Shown here: positions 11,351 through 22,290 of the stretch, piece by piece
Position numbering within the stretch: position 1 is the first letter of the stretch
How the letters are laid out: the number at the start of each line of letters is the position of its first letter
Assembly: GCA_013396915.1 (NCBI GenBank)
Contig: VWZL01001371.1
Span: forward strand, 430,431 to 494,430
DNA length: 64,000 nucleotides
Source of the DNA: Stercorarius parasiticus
Lineage: Eukaryota; Chordata; Aves; Charadriiformes; Stercorariidae
Reading direction: 5' to 3'
Notes under the pieces: generated by a model
What the model was told of the DNA's origin: nothing
The model's database searches: none
The model's input: only the letters and a program-made list of their open reading frames with translations
Program-made: the position numbers and the translations under genes

Positions 11351-14300
11351 TGGAAAAGGTTGTTTTGAAAACAAAGACACGGAACATTTTTGTGCCCTGG
11401 GGAGCACCTTTCCTTTCCCCCAAAGCTTGACAGAGTTTCACAAAACATTTCAAGTTTGATGTGCTACGTTTTGGGGGGAGACGAGCCGGGGAGGGCCAGG
11501 GAAAACTCCAGAAGCAAAGAAAACCACTGGAAACCCAGACAAGGGGCACCAGTGCCGCAGCGGTACCGGTCCCTCCCATTGGGCTCCAGTGCTCCCAGCT
11601 GGTTCAGGCTTGGATTTGGTGCTCCCGAGCCCTGTTTCGGGCACTGCAGCGGTGTCCGGAGGAGACAGAGGTGTCCCTGCCGGCGAGGGATTGTGGCCGC
11701 TCTGGGGGATGTGGGACAAGCACCCCATGCCGCTCCGCTCCCACAAAAACCCACCTCAAAGCTGTGCCTGGCTATAAATAAAGCAGCCGCTGACCTCGGA
11801 GATGAATCGGTGGGCCGGTGTCTCTGCGTGATGTCACCCCGTGTTTTTCCACAGGCCTGTCAAATTTCAGCCCCGTCTGATCTGCCGATGACAGCCGGGG
11901 CTCGCGCCTGCCAGACAGCACCGGCACGGCCGCAGCGGAGGAGGGAGAAGCCGAGAGCGGAGGCCGGCAGGATTTATGGCGGTTTCTCCCCGGCGTGCTC
12001 TGCCGCGCTCCCCACCGCGCACACAATACACAGATGCCTCTGGAGGATGACGGAAACCGTGGCTGCTTGGCGCGGCGTGGGTATTTTTAGGCGTTATTGC
12101 GCCATTTCTGGCCTTCAGTGACTTTTATGACTAACGCAGCTGGATTTGCGGCAATCAATCCCAACCTGGTCGCTTGCGCAGACCGAGCGGCGTTTTGCCG
12201 GGCAAGAGGAGCCCGTCGGGCTGGCAGGTGGGACGGGAGGGATGGAGCCAGGGCCAAACCGATGCCGGATGGGTCCTGCGATGGGAAATCGGCTCTTCCC
12301 AGGGCACTGCACCTGGCAAAGGTCTCCAGGAAGGCACAAAATCTCCCGGGGGGAAACCATCTGACATCAGGCAGGGTTTTAATTTCACTATTCAGCCTTT
12401 TCCTCTGCTTGCAGCCGGACCCGCTGCCTCATCGCCTTCCCACATGTACCGGGCAGGAGCTGCCCACCAGCGGACACACGCGGGAGGGGACACTGTCCCC
12501 ACCTTGTCCGTGCCCAGGCACCAACGGAGGCCAAAGGGTTACCAACACCACGTGGCTGAAAAGCCGGGCACTGCATGTCCACACAGCAATCTTCAATTAA
12601 TCTGAGAAGGAACAAAGCAATTAACAGGGGAACCAGGGGATAGACTGACAAAGCACATGCCGTCGCTCTGCTAAGAGGGCTGGCTCCTGCCTGTTTGTTT
12701 GGCTCCTGTTTCTATGGCGGTGGAGGCTGTTACGAAGGGTCAATTCATCGTTCAGGTTATTTGTAGCTATCTAAACTGTATTCTTAGCATCTCAGACCTC
12801 AGTGAGACAGCCAGGGGCTAACCGGGGACTGCTCGGCCGTTGGGAGTTGTCCTTCTTTTGGGGGATAAAAGACCTTTCTTTCATAACCAAGTACTGAAGT
12901 CATCAGGGCTCAGCGCACCCAAGGCAGTGGCTCAGCACTGACCGCAGCATCTCCTTTACTGCCTGCAGAGAGCACTCGGCTCTCGTGGCAATTGTGTCTC
13001 CGTGCCACTCCCAGCAAGGAACCCCTTACCTGCCCCCAGCCAGCCTGGGACTGCTTCTCCCCGAGCATCCTCCTGGGCACAAGTCGGGGATGTGGGCGCC
13101 CAGGGCCAGCTCTGGCGGCAGCAGAGCCCCCAGCACGGAGCAGGACACCTTGCCATGAGCAGGCCTCTCGCCTGGGGCTCCGCTGGCACCGCTGTGCTGG
13201 GCAGTGACGATGTCCAGCACCGTGTCCCCGCGGCGCCCTGGCCCTGCCGTGCTGTGGCCAGAGGAGAGGAGCATGGCGGAGGCTGTGCCCCTCTGTGGTC
13301 ACTTCTGCACAAGTTCAGGAGCTTGGTTGGGCCTCACTAACCATCCCAAAGTAAGTTCCCAATAAATATGTTTATAATGGGGCTTTGTTGCCTCAGAAAA
13401 TAGGTTTCCCATGAGGTCAGCAGGCCTGACACCGAGGGTTATCCTGGGACAGTGATTTTTCCCCTTGGGGTTCCAGGTGGCTGTGCTTATGCAAGGCTCC
13501 GAGTTATTCCTGGGGCTGCCACATGAAAGGTTAGCTTCCTAGCTGTGCCCAGCACGGGCATTTTGGAGGTGCAGCAATCCCTCTGCAATCTCGGCACGCT
13601 CCTGGCGCAGCCCCAGCACCTGTGCCTGTGCAGTCAAAGCAGGAATCCAGCACCGCAGCGGGGGGGCAGCTGGGGAGGGAGCGACCTCCCCACTCGCAGC
13701 GCCGGAGCGAGCCCTGCGCACGGGGCAGAGCACCCTCACCCGCGGGGTGATGGCAGGGGCAGGCAGGACCGCACCGCCTTCGCCTCCGTGGGGAGATGGG
13801 GAGAGTTCTGCAGAGCTGGGGCGGCTCTGGTGCACGTCCCTGGCTGGCGAACCCTGCCCGACGGTGCCCGGAGCATGCTGCGGGCTGGATGTCACCTACG
13901 GGGCAGCTCTTCGGGACAGGGAATGCCACAGAGCGTCCTCGCCTGCGCATTTCCTTACCCTGCTTTTCCTCCCCACCAACCGCGCGCTGTCCCTCTGCCC
14001 CTCACCGCATCTCCGTGCGGTGCCAGGCATGACAGTGGGCCCTGCAGCCGCTGCCCGGCGTGAGCAGCCGCCACCTTCAGCTCCCGGAGCGAGTCTCCAG
14101 AGTGACCGACCTGCTAAGAAAATAGAGAGCTCGTTCCTTTGAAGTTAATGAATCGTGAAAGCCTTTGAAAGCAGAGCCTTGTTTATTTACCCACCGCAGC
14201 TCATGTGGACGAAGCACCCAGACACCCTGAGCGCTGCTCATTTGAATGAAAGATCAAATGCGAGTCTCTGCCCGGCCCAGACGCCACTGGAGGAGCGAGG

Positions 14301-15439
14301 GCTGCCCTGGCCTCCCCTGCCACCGAGGGCAGGCAGGGACGGGAGAGCCTGATGCAAACCCAGGGAAGTCCGGGGAACAGTCCCTGGGCTGCCACTCGGG
14401 TCTCGTGGAGGACAACATCAAAAGAAGCAACCGGGTTGACAGAGGAATTCAGCACACTGGGTGCAAAGCTCTGTGAAACCTGGCCCAACCACGCCACCGC
14501 AACGCCCAAATTCAGCGGCGACCCTCCCTGCAGACACCCACCACCCTCCCAGGGCTGGCACCGCTGCCTGCCCCGCTGCCTACACCCCTGCCTGCCCCGC
14601 TGCCTCATGCCCTCATCCCGCAGCCAGTCGCAGCCCAACCCAGAGGTCTCCTGCCCAGCACCACGTCACAGCCCAGACGAACATGGCACTTGTCACCTCC
14701 TCTCCTCCCTTTCCCATCAGAGCAGGATACGGAGAACTCCTCTCTGAGGACAACCCAGTAACAGAGAAAAGCCCACGAAACAGCAACAGCAGCAACCCCA
14801 GCACGCCATCCGCTATGATGGGTCTTCTAAACAAACGCACAGCCTTCCACACCGGTCTATAAATATCTGCCTTTTCGGTGCAATCGCTTTATGAATAAGC
14901 TGTAATGCAATATTCCATTTGGGCTCTCAGACAAAAGGACTGCACCCTACCAGGACCTTTCTGTCCCTGCAGTTTTCCACAGTATAATTGGATTATAACC
15001 AAGTGTGAGTTTCCAGTCCCCATGTCTCTCGGGCCGGGGCAGTCACCCTCTGATCTGCAACAACAGGAATGGGAAGGAAGGAGCAGAATAAGCTGAGCTG
15101 GGCGGAGGGGAGGGGGCGGCTGAGGGCACCCGCCACCATGCGAGAAGCACTTTGGTGGATAATGAGGTTTACAGTCCCAGAAAATAATTAGGCCTATTGG
15201 GAAGCGGCAGCAATGAGAAGTTGCCTATTGCAGCCTAATGCCTGCTCACCTCCAGGGCGTGGAAGGACCAGCCAGTCAGGGACCCCAAGGGGAAGAGGGA
15301 ACTCCCAGGCAGGTTGGTCCTCACCAGCCAGCAGTTTCAGGGCGCTGAAGGAAGGAGCTCAGAGCCAAGGGCAGCTCCCAGTCCACCAGCTCTCCCTGTC
15401 CCGCCGCCACGGGCAGCAGAGGTGGGAGAGCAAACCGGC

Positions 15440-17030
15440 ACGAGGGGCTGCGGCTGGTGCTGAGACACCGGCCGTCCCGGGGGAGGAAGGCGGTGGCCCT
15501 CGCTGGGGACATCACCGCCCGAGGGAGTGCGTGTCCTACAACACCGACCGTATGCCCCCCGTCCCTGTGCAGCTGCGGAGTCCGCACAGCCCCCGCCGCC
15601 CGCCCGGCTCCCCGCCAGCCGGCAGCGCTGCCCGCTCCTGCCCGCACCGGGCGCTGCGGGGGGCGGCGGACCCGCGGNNNNNNNNNNNNNNNNNNNNNNN
15701 NNNNNNNNNNNNNNNNNNNNNNNNNNNNNNNNNNNNNNNNNNNNNNNNNNNNNNNNNNNNNNNNNNNNNNNNNNNNNNNNNNNNNNNNNNNNNNNNNNNN
15801 NNNNNNNNNNNNNNNNNNNNNNNNNNNNNNNNNNNNNNNNNNNNNNNNNNNNNNNNNNNNNNNNNNNNNNNNNNNNNNNNNNNNNNNNNNNNNNNNNNNN
15901 NNNNNNNNNNNNNNNNNNNNNNNNNNNNNNNNNNNNNNNNNNNNNNNNNNNNNNNNNNNNNNNNNNNNNNNNNNNNNNNNNNNNNNNNNNNNNNNNNNNN
16001 NNNNNNNNNNNNNNNNNNNNNNNNNNNNNNNNNNNNNNNNNNNNNNNNNNNNNNNNNNNNNNNNNNNNNNNNNNNNNNNNNNNNNNNNNNNNNNNNNNNN
16101 NNNNNNNNNNNNNNNNNNNNNNNNNNNNNNNNNNNNNNNNNNNNNNNNNNNNNNNNNNNNNNNNNNNNNNNNNNNNNNNNNNNNNNNNNNNNNNNNNNNN
16201 NNNNNNNNNNNNNNNNNNNNNNNNNNNNNNNNNNNNNNNNNNNNNNNNNNNNNNNNNNNNNNNNNNNNNNNNNNNNNNNNNNNNNNNNNNNNNNNNNNNN
16301 NNNNNNNNNNNNNNNNNNNNNNNNNNNNNNNNNNNNNNNNNNNNNNNNNNNNNNNNNNNNNNNNNNNNNNNNNNNNNNNNNNNNNNNNNNNNNNNNNNNN
16401 NNNNNNNNNNNNNNNNNNNNNNNNNNNNNNNNNNNNNNNNNNNNNNNNNNNNNNNNNNNNNNNNNNNNNNNNNNNNNNNNNNNNNNNNNNNNNNNNNNNN
16501 NNNNNNNNNNNNNNNNNNNNNNNNNNNNNNNNNNNNNNNNNNNNNNNNNNNNNNNNNNNNNNNNNNNNNNNNNNNNNNNNNNNNNNNNNNNNNNNNNNNN
16601 NNNNNNNNNNNNNNNNNNNNNNNNNNNNNNNNNNNNNNNNNNNNNNNNNNNNNNNNNNNNNNNNNNGCCCGCGCCCCCAGCCTGCGGCGGGGCCGGTGCC
16701 GGGGGTTTCCCCGGGGCGCTGCCATCGCCATGCTCCCAACCCCGGGCACCTCGCGCCGCGAAAGCGCCGTCGCCGCTCTGTTCCCCTGGGCCGGGACTTG
16801 ACGCGGGGACCCCCCGGGTCCCGCCGCATCTGCCGGGGAGCCCAGCCCCGCACGCCGCGACCCCCCTAGAACCACCCCTCCCCGGGCGGGGAGCAGGATC
16901 GGCCCCCCGGTGCGGTTTAGACCTGGGAACGGCGGCGGCAGCGAGCAGCTCCCCCGATCCACCCTCTGCAGTCCGGAGATCGCGCCGGAGCTCCCGGGTC
17001 CCTGCGGGCTGCCGTCTTACCCCACGCACT
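15440..17030. promoter_or_regulatory. CpG island spanning the gap; candidate WNT2B promoter
   Basis: Dense CpG on both sides of the gap (15440-15677 and 16667-17030). It falls off sharply into AT-rich sequence at about 17040. It lies 12 kb upstream of WNT2B exon 2, whose first exon is otherwise missing, so a promoter and first exon here are plausible but unproven. Confidence 0.4.
15678..16666. other. Assembly gap (989 N)
   Basis: A continuous run of N. Both flanks are extremely GC- and CpG-rich, so the missing sequence is probably GC-rich and hard to sequence. Open frames that run through it have no meaning. Confidence 1.
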
Positions 17031-18599
17031 TGTGTTACCGCTACTCATAAACTGGCAAGTTGCTGCTTTCCCTCATTTGGGTAAGATGAGGCTCTGTAAC
17101 AGACAGAAATGATGCCATAGAAAATAACAGCCTTCTAGAAATTAATTTCCTCCTGTCCCGATTCCTGTAACAATGAAAATTCATGTATGCAGAATGACAG
17201 TAATTAGGAACATAGGGAATGTGAAGTTTTCTAAGCGACCCTGTGCTGTTTCAGTAGTTCAGTAACACTAGAGAAAAAAATAGTTTGCTGCAGAAAAGTT
17301 CTCAGTGTCCTCCACCCTCTCTAACCTTGTGGAAAACTGTTTTCCACGCCAATCTCATCATCGTTAGCACATTGCAGTGGATGAGGCAGAACTTAATCAA
17401 ATTCAACCCATCTGCCACCAAAAGAGACCGGTGGTTTCTGGAATTCCTCAACTACTGTGGAGCACGTTGCAAGGGCCTGGGAGCACTTAATAGTCCTGTC
17501 GATAACACAAGTATTCCTAGTGTTTGGGAGCACGTCTGGGCGTGTGGCTGTCGGGGCCAGGCTGGCAGCCCTGGGAGAGCCATCCCGGGAGGAGGAAGGC
17601 GAGCAGGAAAGCTGTGGGGCTGGGAGGGAGCGGGGAACCTGGGGGGACGCGCCGCTCGGGCAGCAGGTTGCAACCAGGCGCAAAAGGTGGATCGCGTGAG
17701 GAGCAAATTCTTCCAGAGCAGCACAGGCTTTGGGGGCACATACGATGCAAACCAGCAATAGCAATGCTGCTCCTGGCCATGCCCGGAGGAGATCTCCTGC
17801 AGCCTGATCAGCCCACGGAGAACTGAAATCACTGGGCGAGAAAATGAGTCACCGTCGGCAAGTATCAGGTCGATGCAGGCGCTGGCCTGGCTGCCAGCCC
17901 CCGGGTCTGCCCCCACCCACCAGGGCAGGCGAAGACAGGACGGCATCTGTGCGGATGGTGATGCTGCCGATATGCTAAAAGCCGAGGAAGGAAGAAAGAG
18001 TCTTAGGGGCAGTGGGGAAGTTGGATTACTTCATTATCCAGGAGGCAAGAGAAAGGGAGGCTTATTAGGGATGAGGAGTGGGTGCGTGGGGTAAATTACC
18101 TGGAAAAAGACAAAATACTGACCAGTCACAGCATCATCTGGCCAGAGCTGGGTAGTTCTGGTAACACCTTTGGACGCTGGCTGAAGGGTGAAAATTCCTT
18201 CTTTAGGAAGAGTATAAAAAACACCTGTTTTCGTTGCTGCTGTACCCCGCTCCTCCCCACCGTGACTCCACTGCGGTGTCTGCCCTAATTCCTGATGCCC
18301 GTCTCTTCCCGACAGCGGGAGGAAAACCAGCCACATTTGCAGCCTCGGTAGCTGTGGCTTCTTTGGAGGGAGCTGGATTTAGCTCCCGCAGCAGTTTGTG
18401 TTCTCGGCTCGCAGCCTGACTCCCCGGCTGGCGGCAGCTCGCTCGAGGGGGAGCGGGGGCAGCCCCCGGGGGGCTGGGGCAGGAGCCCAGCCTGGGGGGG
18501 CCGGGCAGCTCCCCCGTGCAGCCCGGTGCTCCGTGGCCAAGGTGCAGCCGCGCACGATGCCTTTGAACGGTTTCGTCAAGCAGAAATGGTCCCAGGGAC

Positions 18600-19130
18600 C
18601 TTAAGTACATGACATTTGAAACAAAAAAAATTAGAAACAAAATATTTTAAACTCACATTTTCACGTTTTCTCACATTTTCGATCGTTCCGTAGACGAGAA
18701 CATTCCTTAGAAAAGCCTTCATTGAAGCGAGCGCTCTTCTGCTGGACGTGTCAGTTCTGATAAAACAGCATGTTTAGATGAAATTGGGTTTTACTGAAAA
18801 TGGTTTCAGCCAGCTGTGGTTTGGGAAAAAGTTATTCAGTGATTTACATAGGTCTCCAAGCACATCTCTAGCACTACTGATATTACAGTAAATACATTTG
18901 GTGGTGCATCATCGTTCCTTATTTTTATTATTATTGCCAAATTCTTCTAGGGATTCACACACAATAAACTTGTGGAAATAGAGGAAATGCTTCTCATTTT
19001 CAGAGTTGACTTTTAAAGTAGATTAATAGTGAAAACTGGGTCAGTTCTGATCACAGTGCATGCAAAGAAAATATCAACCAAATGTTTCTTCTAAACAACT
19101 GCAAATTATTAATTTTCAGTGACGTCAGGC
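18600..19130. promoter_or_regulatory. AT-rich islet, candidate regulatory element
   Basis: About 530 bases of AT-rich unique sequence between two CpG-rich blocks, with no coding potential. The sharp composition change and lack of repeats resemble a conserved non-coding element. Function is unknown. Confidence 0.2.
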
Positions 19131-21009
19131 ACGGCCCGTGCTGCCTCACAAAAACACCAGGAATTGGTGAACTTTGGGGCTTGAAAAAGTGCCCGTGGGT
19201 GCGTGTGCTCGGAGCACGCAGCGGGTTTGGGTGGGCAGTGGGGACGGGCTCGTGCTGGCCGCGGGCTCGCGCTGGCGCGGTTGTGGCTGGCGGCGCTGGC
19301 CGGGCTCCGAGGCCACCATGGCCAACCACGGGGCGGCCCTGGCTGCGGGGAGCAGCATCCACGCAGAAACACTCCCAAACTATAACGTGTTACTTAGCAA
19401 CAAAATACCAGCTGAAACACAGACGGAAATTAGGAAGGAATGCACCGGGAAAATCCCTAAACCCCGTTTACACTTGGGCGCGCTGGGGCAGGAGCGGGGC
19501 ATCGCCCAGGGCCGGCGGCTCTCCCCGGTGCCCGCGGGGCAGGGCTGTGCCCCCAGAGCACGGACAGCCCCGAAAGCGGCCTCTGAAATTCCTGCTGAAA
19601 GATTTGGAAGATTAGACAAATGTTGCTTATAAACATAAACTGTGCAATAAACAAACTCGGTGTAAATAACTAAGTAGAGTTTACTCGCTATTGAGAGCCC
19701 CGCTAGCTGCTCTGGTGTGGAAAGCCATTTTAAATTGGAGGTTTGGTTAAAGAAAAATGTACACAAAGCCGGATGCGCACACCCCCCTGCACCCCACCCT
19801 CACACATACCCGCTCGCCTGCGAGCCCACATGAACCCCCCCAACCCCGAGGCACACCAAATCCTCGTTAGCTAACTTGTTTATTGCTAACCACAGCCCTT
19901 GGAAACTACAAATATTTAATTTCATCTGGCATTGGAACAGATGGGAGGCATCAGGCTCCCAAAGAGATAAAACAAATCTGTGGAAGGAAGACTAGCGCGA
20001 GCTTGGGCGCGGGTTGGGGAGCGCGCGGGAGCTTGGTGGCCACGTGGGGCTCCTCAAGGCCTTGGTGGGTTTCGGGGGCTCTGGGGGAGCCACTGCGCCC
20101 TGGGGCATGATGCCTGGTGAGGACTCTTAGGGATGCTCCATCCAGAGTATCCCTAAGATACTCTGCTCGGCCGGGGAGGGGATGTGTGTCCGTGGGCAGG
20201 GAGAACGCCCCGAGGCGTGAAGGAGCAGCGCCCATTGCGCTCTCCTGCTCGAGCAACGCCGGGAGCTGGCATCAAGCCCTTCCCGAGGGCTCGGCAGGGC
20301 CACCCCCGTCGCAGGTGGAGAAGGGGACGTTCCCCCCCGTGGCGGGCGGAAGGAGCAGCGCTCCCGCCGCCGTCCCTCCCCGGGGCTGGCCGTGGCACCG
20401 GTGCGGGGTCCTGGCGCAGGTGCAGCGGGTGGGCATGGAGAGCGATGGAAAAATCCATCACACGTACGCGTGGACGCAGGAGAGTGGGGCTCGTTTAAAC
20501 AGGCATCCCACGGAGGTGTGTGGGAGGGGAAATAGCATCAATAGGAATGTTTGAAATTAAGCCAAGGGAAAGACAGCTGCGTGGAGGAGCTCCACTGCCC
20601 TGCAACCCTTTGGGGCGCGCGGGGGGGGTCGCTGCCTCCCCTCCGTGCCAGCCCCAGCAGGGCAGACCCCAGCGCCCCGGGGGACTTCGCTAGCAGAGGA
20701 TCTGGCAGCCCCAAGGGCGCACGTCCGTAGCTCCCAATGCCATCCTGCGCTGCGGACGAACCGTTCCCTCCTCGGCACCCGCCCCCCGCTGCAGAGCAGC
20801 CCCCCCGTCGCAGGCGAGGTACCGGGGGGACCTGCCGCCTCGAAGGGGAGCCGACGTGCGGCGCTGGGCGCATCTGCGGGGGCTCGCAGCGGCTGGCCGC
20901 TTGCTGTTGCGGAGCACTTTGCATGGCAATAAAAGCAGGAGGTCAGCGACCGGGAAGTCTTTATCCTGAGGCGCTCCACAGCCCCGGCCGTCCAGGCAGC
21001 CGCCCTTTG

Positions 21010-21260
21010 AAAAATAAGTTTTAAAGTAACGTCAGAGTGATGGAGAATGAACCCTGTGGCCTTTGCAGCAGCCCTGGTGTTCGCGGTTGGGGTGTATTGA
21101 ACAGATGGGTTCTCTCAGTCACTCTGCGCCATTATAATAATCCTAATTGCATTTCTTAGTTCATTTTTCATTAGGGTCACTTTCACCTATAGGAAATCTT
21201 TCTTACAAAGAAATGCAGAAGAAAAAGTCCTTCTGCTCCTCCAAACTCATTAGCTTTTAC
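21010..21260. promoter_or_regulatory. Candidate enhancer with POU/homeobox-like words
   Basis: AT-rich islet containing ATTATAATAATCC, CTAATTGCAT (octamer-like ATTGCAT at 21146-21152) and TTCATTAGGGTCA. GC-rich DNA on both sides. Inference from motif density only. Confidence 0.25.
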
Positions 21261-22029
21261 GATGACCAGTACCGATTTCCGCAGTGCCTGCAGCCCACCG
21301 CGGGGAGAGCCGGGCCAGGTCCTGTGGAAAGACGCAGCCTCTGCTCCGCGCTCGCACCCAGCACGCAAGATGCCACGGACCAGGGAAGAATCATCCGTCC
21401 CACGTTACCCCCAGAGGCTGTCTTACCTCCCACCTCTGAGATTTTGGGAGGAAAAAAAAAAGGATACTTAAGGATAAAGCATGTTTTTGATGAGCAATTT
21501 GTACTGTATTCATACATCACCGACAACGCCGCCAAGGAATAGCTTTCACTTGGCACTGAGCGAGATTTTGGCCGTTATTGCAGAAGGTGCCAGAACCCTT
21601 TTCTCCCTGTGCTTTTCTGACCTCCCACCCTCGCCCCTCCCCTGGCTCTGCAGCATCCGGAGCACACGGGGGCTCTGCTGCTCACCCCGTAGATGTTCTG
21701 CGCGCACCGTATCTCACCTTTACGCCACAGCAGGCACAACAGACCTCCGTGTCCAGGTCACTCTCCGTACAAGATGCCAACAGCAAACCCTCCCACGTCA
21801 GCCGAGGGGACGGGCGCTCATTTGGGTCCAGCTCCCCGGGACCGCAGCATCTCCGGACATTTCAGTCCTTCCCCCAGGGACCGCATCCCACCGACGGCAC
21901 ACGGGGGCAGGAGACCACAGAGAGGGGACGCTGACAAGGAACCCGGGGCGCACAGCTGGAGAAAGGGCGACGCACAAGAAACAGAAAGATCGCAGTGCAG
22001 AAAATGAAAAATATGTCCCTTGAATGGCA

Positions 22030-22290
22030 CTGGTAGTGGCTCAGCATTATGATATTAAAAATTATTCAAGTGAGACTAACACTCTCAACATACAGAGTAG
22101 TGGCTCTAAGTGAGGAAATTAGGACCATTAATCATTCCGAGGCGTTAACAATTGCAGCAGGCCAGGATGGCCCCGTTCCTAGTGGGGCTTAATAAAATAC
22201 TCAGGGTTTATAATAATAAAACAGTATCTCAAATGTCTATAGCACCTTGCAAACCAAAGTGCTTTGTAGTTGGCTATAAATTGTCTGCCC
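22030..22290. promoter_or_regulatory. Candidate conserved non-coding element
   Basis: AT-rich, repeat-free islet with AAATTAGGACCATTAATCATT (a homeobox-type cluster, about 22117-22137) and further AT-rich words downstream. No coding potential. Listed as a candidate enhancer of WNT2B because of its location. Confidence 0.25.

Larger units (their letters stand above)
1..15677. other. GC-rich non-coding DNA upstream of WNT2B; no gene recognised
   Basis: Many long open frames occur on both strands, as expected from the high GC content, and none shows a recognisable domain. The longest is 306 codons at 4290-5210 on +, rich in Pro/Ala/Gly. AATAAA hexamers on + occur at 3214-3219 and at about 3920. 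In human the neighbour on this side of WNT2B is CTTNBP2NL, but I found no exon of it. AT-rich islets and one exon-like block are listed separately. Confidence 0.6.

Noticed and set aside
15213..17084. Very long open frames crossing 15678-16666
   Set aside because: They are open only because the run of N contains no stop codons. The real flanking parts are low complexity.
17285..17761. 158-codon open frame on + near the CpG island
   Set aside because: No signal peptide ending in Trp-Trp, no splice donor in the right phase for exon 2 and no domain, so it is not WNT2B exon 1.
18213..18220. TATAAAAA box as an alternative WNT2B promoter
   Set aside because: A TATA-like word alone is weak evidence. 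No following exon with a donor in the right phase was found.
21147..21542. 131-codon open frame on +
   Set aside because: It starts inside an AT-rich regulatory-looking islet, has no domain, and no splice or start context that favours translation.
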